DNA of 50,911 bases from Candidatus Scalindua sp. (GTDB lineage: Bacteria; Planctomycetota; Brocadiia; Brocadiales; Scalinduaceae): positions 1-50,911 of the forward strand of contig JAIQZU010000089.1 of assembly GCA_021776915.1 (NCBI GenBank). Reading direction: 5' to 3'. Numbering within the stretch: the stretch's first letter is position 1; every line of letters begins with the position of its first letter. Below are positions 16,018 through 23,658 of this stretch, piece after piece. Under the pieces are notes generated by a model, which worked only from the letters and a program-made list of their open reading frames with translations, was not told the DNA's origin and did not search any database. Position numbers and translations under genes: made by a program.

Positions 16018-16983
16018 TTACGATATTTCTTCTATTTGAACAGCAATCGGAAAATGGTCGCTGTATCCATTTTCTTCAATCGATTTCCCCCGCCCATATC
16101 TGATAGGAGCCGGGTAGGCGCCTTTACTGACCATCTCAGGGAAACGGACGACTTCAACACTGTCGAATAATACTTTGAAATTGGAATTGCCTGTTAAAAG
16201 CCCCTTGGAGGCAAGAAACTGATCGAGCATGTTGGGGCGGTTATTAAAATAATGAGTCCCTATCCCTTTTCCCAACATTGGCCACATCAGGTTTAGAAAT
16301 TTGGGAGATCTTGCCCTGGTCACTTTAGCCCTGATTCTTTCACTTAAAGCATACTCGACAAGCGAACGGCTGAAAGGTTCGTCGTTGAAATCACCCATTG
16401 CCAGGACGGCCACATCATTGCTTCCTTGCGTCTCCCTAATGCGCTGGTGGAAATATGCCAGGGTTTCTCCTGCGATAATACGATAAGGCTCGGAACTATA
16501 CTGTCCTGCGCTGCGCGAGGGCCAGTGATTGCCTATCAGTACAAGAAGGTTATTGCCTGCGGAACGGAAGTTCACCTGAAACAGGTCACGAGTTGCAGAC
16601 CTCTTTACGATATAATGAGAAAACTGAGCTTCCGCTGTAAAGTAGTTCCGGTCATAAATAAATGCAACATCAATCCCGCGCTTGTCTGACATGTCATGAT
16701 GCTCAATTGCATAATTTCTGTCTGGAATATTCAGGGTATCAAGTAAAAGTCGCAGGACATAATCATTTTCAACTTCACAGACTCCGAGGATGTCCGGTCC
16801 TCGTCCCTGGTTCATTTGCCGGATAATCGAAGCTAACTGTCGAATCTTCCGGTTGAGGACAGGGGTTGTCCATTTACTCAATTCGCTTTTAAGCGTTCTC
16901 TGAAGCTTATCCGACCTGCGCGGTGAGTTGTTAATATCGAACAGATTCTCAAGATTCCAGAAAGCAATATAATAATCCGGCAT
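16018..16983 (-). CDS. Endonuclease/exonuclease/phosphatase family protein
   Basis: The 321-residue protein belongs to the DNase I-like metallophosphoesterase fold. Motifs in order are FWNLENLFD, GVCEVEND (metal-binding Glu), GNHWPSR, MGDFNDEPFSRS (Asp/Asn active site) and YSDHFPIAV (catalytic Asp-His). Substrates in this superfamily range from nucleic acids to phospholipids, and none can be assigned here. I chose ATG 16983 because AGGAA lies just before it and the conserved core begins at once. An upstream ATG at 17043 would add 20 residues that run through the repeat region. There is no signal peptide with this start. Confidence 0.87.
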   Translation of the reverse strand: MPDYYIAFWNLENLFDINNSPRRSDKLQRTLKSELSKWTTPVLNRKIRQLASIIRQMNQGRGPDILGVCEVENDYVLRLLLDTLNIPDRNYAIEHHDMSDKRGIDVAFIYDRNYFTAEAQFSHYIVKRSATRDLFQVNFRSAGNNLLVLIGNHWPSRSAGQYSSEPYRIIAGETLAYFHQRIRETQGSNDVAVLAMGDFNDEPFSRSLVEYALSERIRAKVTRARSPKFLNLMWPMLGKGIGTHYFNNRPNMLDQFLASKGLLTGNSNFKVLFDSVEVVRFPEMVSKGAYPAPIRYGRGKSIEENGYSDHFPIAVQIEEIS

Positions 16984-17029
16984 TGTGATTCCTATAAAAA
17001 AGTAAAATTCTATACGATATTCTGTGGCC

Positions 17030-17132
17030 ATGTACCAAGTCAAGACCTGACACTATTTTTTTCCGAACGGCTTGGCCGGGCGGGTGCCATTCAGGCGGAC
17101 GCCTATGTATCAAGTCAAGACCTGACACTATT
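17030..17132. repeat. Pair of 28-bp direct repeats around a short GC-rich palindrome
   Basis: The copies at 17030-17057 and 17105-17132 share CAAGTCAAGACCTGACACTA and differ at one base over 28 bp. The 47 bp between them contain CCGAACGGC, GGCCGGGCGGG and GGCGGACGCC, similar to sequences at 26188-26242 and 41062-41100. Confidence 0.8.
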
Positions 17133-17143
17133 CTACTGCTATT

Positions 17144-17868
17144 CTACTGTTCTATTCTCTTATGAAGTTCAATTAACGGTACTTCAAATCTTGGTCCGAC
17201 CTGAAATGGTACATCATATATGTAACGTCCATACCATATATCTTGACCATTAACGGTTAAAACTGTCTCAAGAAGTGTAAATTTCTGTAAAGATTTTCCG
17301 TATACAACCGTTACGACAGGAACTGATAAGTTTTCATAATTTTTAAAACTTTTAATGGTTTGTGCAGTAATTCAGAACCCGAATCCATAGAAAAGCGATT
17401 AATAACCACAATTTTGTTTGGGTCTTGTCTACGAAAACGAACTGGGGATTTAAATTCCAATCGCGTTGTTCCTGCTGGGCCCTTGAAATAAGAATGTGAA
17501 TCGCCTACTGGCATGAAAATTACTTCTGCAGGAGGGATTTCAGCGCCCTCTTTTAGATCACAAGTTAGCCTGACTTCAATGCTAATTGATTGAATAGTAT
17601 CAATTGTTATGTCAGTAGATTTGTTATTGATATTTATGTCACCACCAGCTTGATATACATTGCCACCATTTGTTTTATCTATAGAGACCTTCTGTGTTAT
17701 ATCTGGTGAATTATTATTGTTCTGCAATTTAGAAGTGCGACCAAATAATAAACAAATCACCATGATTGCAGTAAGAATAATCCATGCTGCCACAATTGAT
17801 TTAATCCAAATTGGATATGGTGCTATAAATGGAATGGCAGAAGAAAGTAAGTTAATGAAGTTATTCAA
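17144..17868 (-). pseudogene. Membrane protein with VYQAGGDI motif, split by a single-base frameshift
   Basis: From TTG 17868 (preceded by GGAGAT) the reading frame encodes a transmembrane segment (residues 22-43), a low-complexity linker, and NVYQAGGDININ at about 70-81. A beta-rich domain follows (IEVRLTCDLKEGAEIPPAEVIF and VRFRRQDPNKIVVINRF) before a stop at 17311. In the next frame a coherent continuation follows (NYENLSVPVVTVVYGKSL, then IWYGRYIYDVPFQVGPRFEVPL) to a stop at 17144. The two halves join if one A is added to the A-run at 17350-17353. Similar NVYQAG(G/R)DI motifs occur next to predicted sensing or defence-related domains in various bacteria, but no effector domain is seen here. 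The function is unknown. Confidence 0.7.
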
Positions 17869-17951
17869 ATGTATCTCCTATGCGGCCCAACAGTTAAATA
17901 GTCATGGTTTATATTATACAACCTGAAGGCTGCGGCTATTCAATCTATAAA

Positions 17952-19235
17952 TTATTTTTTAGAATCGTCTTTGTGGTGGATGCCGAAGAGGTGTTTTATG
18001 GTTTCTACGTATTGATAGCCACCTCCGTTTTTTGCTTTTTCTTTTCCTACCTTGGCGGGTTTGTGGAGGATTTTGTTGAGTGTTCGCTGCATTGAATAGA
18101 CTATATGTTCCCACTCTTCGTGTGCAATTTCTCCCAGTTTTGGACGCAGTCTTTCAAGTTCTTGCTCACCTATTTCATGGAAGTGGTTTCTCAGTTGAGC
18201 GATAGCAGGCCCGATCTTCAGTTCTTCAAACCATGCCATGAATTTCTCTACCTCTTTGTCGATGATTACCACGCAATTGCCGATATCCTTCTTTCTGTCC
18301 TCTGCGTTACTGTTAGCGACTTTATTCAGGTCGTTTATGTCGTATAGGTAGACGTTGTCTATCTTTGCTATTTCAGGGTCAATATCCCTTGGGAAGGCAA
18401 TGTCTATAAGCAGCATTGGATTACCTCTGCGTGCCTTTATAGCATTCCTTATGTGTTCTGTGTGGATTACATGGCGAGGGGATGCGGTAGAACTGATGAT
18501 TACGTCTGCCTGTGGGAGATAATCATCAAGGTTTTCGTAATTTATGGCCTTCCCGTCATATTCTTCAGCAAGGGACTTTGCTTTGTCGTAGTTTCTGTTT
18601 GCTACTATTGCCGTCTTTGCGCCGCGTTCCACCAGGTGTTTTAATACAAGTTCGCACATCTCTCCAGCGCCTATTATGAATATCGTCTTCTCTGAGAAGT
18701 TCTTGAATATCTTGATGGCAAGGTCAACGGCTACCGTGCTCACAGATATATTGCCTTTGCCGATGCTTGTTCTTGTATGTACGTCCTTGGCAACGTTCAA
18801 GGAACGCTGGAAGAGCTGGTTAAGGATGCTGCCGGTTGTCTCTGCGGTAGTTGCTGTTATGTACGCCTCCTTTACCTGGGAGATGATCTGTGTCTCGCCA
18901 AGAACGCCTGAGTTGAGGCTGGAGGCAACAAAGAACAGATGCCTGACGGCATCCATATCCTGATAATGATACATATGGTCAGCAAATTTCTCCTTTGGCA
19001 GGCCATGAAATGCTGAAATGAAATCCAGCAGGGATTCCTTATTCAGGCTGTTATCAGATGAAGTGGCATATATTTCAACTCTATTACAGGTAGACAGTAT
19101 AACTGCTTCTGACAAAGGGAAAGAGTGTACAAAGGAAGAGAGTGCGATAGGTACGGAGGAAGCGCTGAAAGCAATCTTTTCCCTGATTTCGACAGGGGCA
19201 GAGTCATGATTAAGACCAACAGTATGTAAGTTCAT
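17952..19235 (-). CDS. hemA: Glutamyl-tRNA reductase
   Basis: The enzyme reduces glutamyl-tRNA with NADPH to glutamate-1-semialdehyde, the first step of C5-pathway haem and corrinoid synthesis. It has 427 residues. The catalytic cysteine is C50 in ILSTCNRVEIYA. The NADPH-binding GAGEMCELVLKHL and the C-terminal dimerisation helix are present. The start HTVGLNHDSAPVEIREK matches the family. The neighbouring gene upstream encodes a HemX/CcsA-like protein, as in other hemAX loci. Demand for haem and cobamide is expected from the cytochromes and the corrinoid ACS system in this genome. Confidence 0.96.
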   Translation of the reverse strand: MNLHTVGLNHDSAPVEIREKIAFSASSVPIALSSFVHSFPLSEAVILSTCNRVEIYATSSDNSLNKESLLDFISAFHGLPKEKFADHMYHYQDMDAVRHLFFVASSLNSGVLGETQIISQVKEAYITATTAETTGSILNQLFQRSLNVAKDVHTRTSIGKGNISVSTVAVDLAIKIFKNFSEKTIFIIGAGEMCELVLKHLVERGAKTAIVANRNYDKAKSLAEEYDGKAINYENLDDYLPQADVIISSTASPRHVIHTEHIRNAIKARRGNPMLLIDIAFPRDIDPEIAKIDNVYLYDINDLNKVANSNAEDRKKDIGNCVVIIDKEVEKFMAWFEELKIGPAIAQLRNHFHEIGEQELERLRPKLGEIAHEEWEHIVYSMQRTLNKILHKPAKVGKEKAKNGGGYQYVETIKHLFGIHHKDDSKK

Positions 19236-19252
19236 TTTATAGTAATTTCCAT

Positions 19253-19325
19253 TTTGGACGCAGATTAAAAGTATTTAAGCAAACCTGAGACAAAAAAAGT
19301 TTTTATCTGTGCATATCTGTAAAAT
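19253..19325. repeat. Dispersed CGCAGATTAA repeat upstream of hemA
   Basis: TTTGGACGCAGATTAA at 19253-19268 equals 2044-2059, and TTTTTATCTGTGCATATCTG at about 19302-19321 is the inverted partner. It stands just before hemA, as the first copy stands before leuS. Confidence 0.65.
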
Positions 19326-19326
19326 C

Positions 19327-19360
19327 CCTGCCCGACAAATGGCAGGCGGACGTGTCCTGA
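19327..19360. repeat. Short GC-rich palindromic repeat (CCTGCC...GGCAGG)
   Basis: CCTGCCCGACAAATGGCAGG is an imperfect hairpin related to the CCTGCCCGAATAGGTAC repeats at 26188 and 41062. It lies just downstream of the HemX/CcsA-like gene. Confidence 0.5.
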
Positions 19361-19386
19361 TAATTCTTTGTTGGGATTATTTATTT

Positions 19387-20289
19387 CTACGATTTAACCT
19401 TTGTTATGCCGGTTGTTTCCGGCGCTATCTCCTGCTCGAGCGTCAACGAACGCTTTTCATAGCCATGATTATGCCCCATTAAGAATGGGCCGATAAATGT
19501 AAGTAATACGATAATAAAACCTGCTATAGTAACCAAAGCGACCCTTGTTCCATGAAAGGAGGCTCCCAGCCTCAAGTGTAAGATTGCAGCATAAACGAGC
19601 CACGTAAGTGAGCCTAGTAGTACTTTAGGGTCCAGATACCAGAGTAAACCTAAAATGTTAGATGTCTTTGCCCATACGGTACCAGAAACAAGGCCAATTG
19701 TCAGGAGAGGAAACCCAAGCGTGATGGTTTTCCACATTAGTGCATCAAGAGTCTCAAGTGAAGGCAAACTATCGAAAAGGGGGCCAAATGCCTTTTTCTT
19801 TAACTGTCTCTCTTGCGTCAGGTACATTATACTGAGTATAAAAGAGACCGAAAAAGAGGCGTAACCAAGGAATATTGGAATTATGTGGGCATATAGCCAG
19901 AATGTCTTTAAATTATAAGTTAGAGTCAGGTCGTTTCTTACGAGCGCGACTGATGCAATCGAGAATCCGGTGACTATAGGCATTACAAATGGGGTGAGTG
20001 ATTGCAGCCTGTATAAAAATTTGAGTATCACTGAGAGTAAGACAATCAGAGAGAGGTAGAAGGTGGACGACTCAAAAAGAGTTGATATCGGCAGTGTGCC
20101 TGATCTTATACTTACAACTATCAAGAATGCGCAGTGAAATGATAGACCTGTAAGAATAAAGTAATCGGCCAGTCTTTTACTGAATCTTCCCGGGCGGAAT
20201 AAAGAACCTATCTCCCAAATTGAATCCAGGAGGTATAATACGATTGTGACTACAAAAATGTATTGAATCGGACTGAGTATATTTATCAT
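19387..20289 (-). CDS. Cytochrome c assembly-type membrane protein (HemX/CcsA-like)
   Basis: The 300-residue integral membrane protein has about eight transmembrane helices and belongs to the CcsA/CcmC/HemX superfamily. The haem-handling tryptophan motif of that superfamily is only partly kept: WAKTSNILGLLWYLDPK here against the usual WAxxxWGxxWxWDPKE. This points to a HemX-like role next to hemA more than to a full System II haem lyase subunit. The C-terminal HLRLGASFHGTRVALVTIAGF is typical. A hairpin at 20309-20342 lies in its 5' leader. Confidence 0.85.
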   Translation of the reverse strand: MINILSPIQYIFVVTIVLYLLDSIWEIGSLFRPGRFSKRLADYFILTGLSFHCAFLIVVSIRSGTLPISTLFESSTFYLSLIVLLSVILKFLYRLQSLTPFVMPIVTGFSIASVALVRNDLTLTYNLKTFWLYAHIIPIFLGYASFSVSFILSIMYLTQERQLKKKAFGPLFDSLPSLETLDALMWKTITLGFPLLTIGLVSGTVWAKTSNILGLLWYLDPKVLLGSLTWLVYAAILHLRLGASFHGTRVALVTIAGFIIVLLTFIGPFLMGHNHGYEKRSLTLEQEIAPETTGITKVKS

Positions 20290-20758
20290 AATTATCAGGT
20301 ATTAAACGAAACCTGCAATCGAGAGATTTATCAAGCAGGTTTGTCTCTGTGTTTAGAGGCTTACATTAATTTCCAACATTCCTGCCAAGGTTGTTTTTAG
20401 CCTGTTATATATGTCCAAATGCCAGGTTATTAAGACAGTCTTTAATACGCATTCGTTATTGTGAATGACGTGTGTTCTTGCCAGTTTGTCCTACACTGTT
20501 TTTGCCTTTATCTTTCTGATATCATTTAACGTTATGCTTATGCCAGGTAAACATTTGCATAAAAAATCTCAATACAGGTAAAAAAGATTTAACATTTAAG
20601 TTTATAAGAAATATAGGAATTAATCAAACAAAAAAATGGGATCGTTCAGGAGTCATTTTTCTATTGACAAAAGTCAGAATTTGAGATATTTTGTGAGATA
20701 TTTTGAATGTTTAGATATATTTCAGTAGTATTTTATATTTATTAGGGGGAGGTATAAT
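20290..20758. other. Divergent intergenic region between the HemX-like gene and the redox/sulfur operon
   Basis: A hairpin at 20309-20342 has AAACCTGC pairing with GCAGGTTT in the leader of the minus-strand gene. At the right side lies the plus-strand promoter described separately. The middle is AT-rich, and I see neither a reading frame with a ribosome binding site nor a structured RNA family that I recognise. Confidence 0.5.
20664..20705 (+). promoter_or_regulatory. Candidate promoter with 12-bp tandem repeat for the plus-strand operon
   Basis: TTGACA (20664-20669) is spaced 17 bp from TATTTT (20687-20692). Overlapping the -10 and start region is a tandem repeat GAGATATTTTG at 20683-20693 and 20695-20705, exactly 12 bp apart. 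It could be a regulator site on one DNA face. Confidence 0.5.
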
Positions 20759-21142
20759 TTGGATCCAGTAGCGAAGAATTTTATACGTATGAGTGTCATA
20801 TATTTTGCCATTGCGGCGGTCATTGGAACTTATTTTTTGTTTCATAGACACAATCAGTTGACATATGTACACTCCCATTTAATGTTGTTAGGTTGGATCT
20901 CTATGATGATTTATGGGGTAGGGTATCATATATTACCGAGGTTTAACGGAAACCCCGTAGCCTTCCCCAAATTGGCTATTGTTCACTTCTGGTTAGCAAA
21001 TGTGGCTTTAATCGGCCTTGTAGTTTCGTGGCTGCTTGGTTTGGATGTGATGATAGGGGTATTTGCAATCCTGAACGCAATAGGAGTTATTATGTTTACT
21101 ACTAATATTCTTTTTAGCATAAGAAAACCAAAGGAAGATTAA
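20759..21142 (+). CDS. Small oxidase-subunit-I-like membrane protein
   Basis: The 127-residue protein has four hydrophobic segments. The stretch YVHSHLMLLGWISMMIYGVGYHILPRF resembles one haem-ligand helix pair of haem-copper oxidase/NO reductase subunit I, but it is far shorter than a full subunit (about 450 residues or more). Such proteins are annotated as single-domain oxidase-I-like proteins of unknown activity. They may bind haem through the conserved histidines. The start is TTG 20759 after a strong GGGGGAGG site. The DUF1858 gene follows after 23 bp. Confidence 0.75.
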   Translation: MDPVAKNFIRMSVIYFAIAAVIGTYFLFHRHNQLTYVHSHLMLLGWISMMIYGVGYHILPRFNGNPVAFPKLAIVHFWLANVALIGLVVSWLLGLDVMIGVFAILNAIGVIMFTTNILFSIRKPKED

Positions 21143-21165
21143 CCTGGAAATTGAGGTAAAAATTT

Positions 21166-21399
21166 ATGAGTGATGAACCGCTTACGATTACAAAGAAGTC
21201 AACTATTGGAGAGGTTTTTACGAAGCATCCTGAAACAGAACCGGTTTTCAAAAAATATTTTGGCTCTGGTTGTTTTACTTGTCCAGGTTCGAAGACGGAA
21301 GACATAGCTTTTGGCGCTATGATGCACAATACTACTCCAGACAAGATTATCGATGAATTGAATGAAGCAATTCAAAATAAGGTTAACGAAGGCAAGTAA
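21166..21399 (+). CDS. DUF1858 domain protein (hybrid-cluster-associated redox disulfide type)
   Basis: The 77-residue protein is a single DUF1858 domain: TIGEVFTKHPETEPVFKKYFG, then the CFTC pair at residues 36-39 and a PG turn, and a helical C-terminus. The family is known from ScdA/RIC-like iron-sulfur repair proteins and from neighbours of the hybrid cluster protein. The cysteines are thought to be redox active. It lies between the oxidase-I-like and Nfu genes. Confidence 0.88.
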   Translation: MSDEPLTITKKSTIGEVFTKHPETEPVFKKYFGSGCFTCPGSKTEDIAFGAMMHNTTPDKIIDELNEAIQNKVNEGK

Positions 21400-21496
21400 A
21401 CACATTACAAGAGGTTTCTCCGATTAATCAGGAATTACTATTCCTTAATTAGAAACTAAATTACTTGTTTAATATTAAAAAGAAGGAGTACAGACA

Positions 21497-21727
21497 ATGT
21501 CAGAAGATTTGATGGAAAGAGTAGAGAAATCTTTGGATACTATTAGACCCGCCTTAATGGCAGATGGCGGAAACGTTGAGCTTGTTGCCGTAGAAGACGG
21601 CATAGTTAAGGTTAGATTGCAAGGTGCCTGTGGCACCTGTCCCAGCGCCCTCATGACGCTCAAACAGGGAATAGAGGTTAGAGTGAAGGAAGATTGTCCT
21701 GAAATTCAGGAAGTAGAAGCTGTTTAA
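21497..21727 (+). CDS. NifU C-terminal (Nfu-type) Fe-S carrier protein
   Basis: The 76-residue single Nfu domain begins VEKSLDTIRPALMADGGNVELV and has the cluster-binding pair C45 and C48 in GACGTCPSALMTLKQGIE. It can carry a [4Fe-4S] cluster to target proteins. The full NifU scaffold domain is absent. Its ribosome binding site AGAAGGAG precedes ATG 21497. Downstream lie the ATC-hydrolase-like gene and, after a terminator, a cysteine desulfurase that could supply sulfur. Confidence 0.93.
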   Translation: MSEDLMERVEKSLDTIRPALMADGGNVELVAVEDGIVKVRLQGACGTCPSALMTLKQGIEVRVKEDCPEIQEVEAV

Positions 21728-21766
21728 CTCATTTTTTTCACATTTAAAGATTAGGAGTTGTTAATA

Positions 21767-22438
21767 ATGAGTCTGGTACTAGGCCCCGTACATCACTGGA
21801 TGTACAATAAGATAAAGACTACAGAATCAAGAGAGGCAAGTATAGCCGGTGCATTGAAGGCAAAATATGGACAGGAGGCTGAAGAAATTTTGAATTCAGT
21901 TTACGGGAAACATCCAATCTCAAAGCCGGATACGCCACTTGAGGAATTGCTCGGAGATATGCCAATCCATGCGGGGATACAAGAGTTGATTATAAAGGCG
22001 GAAACACGAGAAGCTGCTACAGTTGCTGCTTTTTGCGACAAGTATGGTGATGAAGCTAAAGATCTGATAATAAAGACTGCTCATGATAATGGTGTGGCAT
22101 TTGGCAAAAAAGCACTCGAAGAAAAAGGAGTTACTGGTGACTGTGATGCCGAAAAGGCATTTGAGCTTATTCAGAGTTATCTGTGCGATGGGATGCCCTG
22201 CGACAGGGGCGCTCAGGTACAAAGTGAGGCCGCTGACCGCACTACGTGGGACCATACCGAATGTGTACATGAACAGTACTGGAAAGATGCAGGCGCATCA
22301 TTTGAGACAATGTGCGATATGGTAAATTCATGGATTTCAGGATTCGGAGAAGGAGCGAATCCAAAGATAAAGCATACGAGGGAAAAGGCTATCGCTGTTG
22401 GAGATTCAGGTTGTTTAAACGCCTTTGAATTATCATAA
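21767..22438 (+). CDS. Protein with C-terminal ATC-hydrolase-like domain
   Basis: The 223-residue protein has two similar helical units in its first half: ESREASIAGALKAKYGQEAEEIL and AETREAATVAAFCDKYGDEAKDLI. Its second half resembles the L-2-amino-thiazoline-4-carboxylate hydrolase family (Pfam ATC_hydrolase). That part has YLCDGMPCDRG, then CVHEQYWKDAG, CDMVNSWISGFG and a C-terminal GDSGCLNAF. ATC hydrolase opens a thiazoline ring to release S-carbamoyl-cysteine in cysteine metabolism. Whether this protein does so is not known. ATG 21767 follows TAGGAG at good spacing, so I prefer it to a TTG nine bases earlier. A strong terminator follows. Confidence 0.7.
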   Translation: MSLVLGPVHHWMYNKIKTTESREASIAGALKAKYGQEAEEILNSVYGKHPISKPDTPLEELLGDMPIHAGIQELIIKAETREAATVAAFCDKYGDEAKDLIIKTAHDNGVAFGKKALEEKGVTGDCDAEKAFELIQSYLCDGMPCDRGAQVQSEAADRTTWDHTECVHEQYWKDAGASFETMCDMVNSWISGFGEGANPKIKHTREKAIAVGDSGCLNAFELS

Positions 22439-22503
22439 TCGCCGGCAAAGCTGTACTTAGCTCTGCAAAACTAAGAATCTATTTCTTTTAATACATGTCT
22501 TAC

Positions 22504-22541
22504 AAAAAGCTTGCAGCTTAAACAACTGCAAGCTTTTTTTT
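22504..22541 (+). terminator. Intrinsic terminator after the ATC-hydrolase-like gene
   Basis: AAAAAGCTTGCAG pairs with CTGCAAGCTTTTT around a nine-base loop, and the run of T continues to 22540. This is a textbook rho-independent terminator ending the first plus-strand transcription unit. Confidence 0.93.
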
Positions 22542-22619
22542 GTATATATTTGCCATTCATTGACTTTGCATTCCTTTTAAATTACATTTTGTAAAAAATG
22601 GATTCTCCATAAAGAAATA

Positions 22620-23654
22620 ATGGATCAACCACTTGAAAGATTTTCACGCCAGATTCTTTTTCAACATATAGGTGAGAAATCCCAAAAGATATTAATGGAC
22701 AGCTATACAGTTGTAGTAGGCTGTGGGGCGCTAGGAACTGTTTCTTCAAGTTATCTTACAAGGGCCGGTATTGGACACATAAGGATTATAGACAGAGACT
22801 TCATTGAAGAGAGTAATTTGCAAAGGCAGATACTTTTTGATGAGAATGATATTGCGGAAGGTCTGCCCAAGGCAATAGCAGCTCAAAGAAAACTTCGGCA
22901 GATTAATACTGACACGACAATAGAAGGAATTGTTGCTGATGTTAACTATGCAAATATAGAAGAATTAACTAAAGATGCTGATATAATTGTGGATGGCACT
23001 GACAACTTTGAAACAAGATTCTTGATTAATGATTTCTGTGTAAAGAATAATATTCCATGGATATATGGAGCATGCATAGGGAGTAGGGGGTTGACAATGA
23101 ATATTATACCTTCGAAGACTCCCTGTCTGAGGTGTGTCTTTGAAACTATGCCTCAAATGGGTACATTTCCAACCTGTGATACTGCCGGTGTTATCGGGCC
23201 AATTGCAGGAATTATAGCATCTATTCAGGTAACTGAGGCAATCAAAATTCTGACTAAAGATTACGAATCTGCAAATAGGACACTTCTTGATATTGATGTG
23301 TGGGATACAAGGTATAAGCAGATAGATATTTCAGATTTGAGGAGCTTAAATGATTGCCCAGCATGTAAATTACACACTTATAAGTTTCTGGAGGCAGAGG
23401 ATGGAGTTATGGCAACGCTCCTTTGCGGTAAGAATGCGGTACAGGTGATGTGTCGAAATATCAGTAATATTGATTTAGATCAACTGGCAAAGAGGCTGGC
23501 GTCTATAGCTGATATAAGCAGTAATGAGTTTATGTTAAAATTTAAGGTTAAAGATAATGAGTTTACAGTCTTTCCTGATGGAAGGGCCATTATTACGGGT
23601 ACTAATGATTTGGGTACTGCAAAAAGTTTGTATTCAAAATATCTCGGTATGTAA
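22620..23654 (+). CDS. ThiF/MoeB-family E1-like adenylyltransferase with C-terminal extension
   Basis: The 344-residue protein adenylates the C-terminus of a small sulfur-carrier protein in the way of MoeB or ThiF. Nucleotide-binding VVVGCGALGT is at residues 31-40. The two structural zinc cysteine pairs are C169/C172 (CLRC) and C246/C249 (CPAC). The conserved cysteine C186 in FPTCDTAGVIGP matches the MoeB/ThiF catalytic-loop cysteine. Residues from about 258 form an extra domain of unknown role, not a rhodanese by eye. No ThiS/MoaD-like gene is nearby. The cysteine desulfurase gene begins five bases after its stop, so the two are cotranscribed. Confidence 0.9.
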   Translation: MDQPLERFSRQILFQHIGEKSQKILMDSYTVVVGCGALGTVSSSYLTRAGIGHIRIIDRDFIEESNLQRQILFDENDIAEGLPKAIAAQRKLRQINTDTTIEGIVADVNYANIEELTKDADIIVDGTDNFETRFLINDFCVKNNIPWIYGACIGSRGLTMNIIPSKTPCLRCVFETMPQMGTFPTCDTAGVIGPIAGIIASIQVTEAIKILTKDYESANRTLLDIDVWDTRYKQIDISDLRSLNDCPACKLHTYKFLEAEDGVMATLLCGKNAVQVMCRNISNIDLDQLAKRLASIADISSNEFMLKFKVKDNEFTVFPDGRAIITGTNDLGTAKSLYSKYLGM

Positions 23655-23658
23655 TTCT

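Noticed and set aside
21758-21766. TTG start three codons before the ATG of the ATC-hydrolase-like protein
   Set aside because: The TAGGAG ribosome binding site fits ATG 21767, and the extra residues are not needed.
23557-23658. Longer N-terminus for the cysteine desulfurase
   Set aside because: It overlaps the E1-like gene in another frame and adds residues with no family match. The conserved IYLDNAATTFP begins at 23659.
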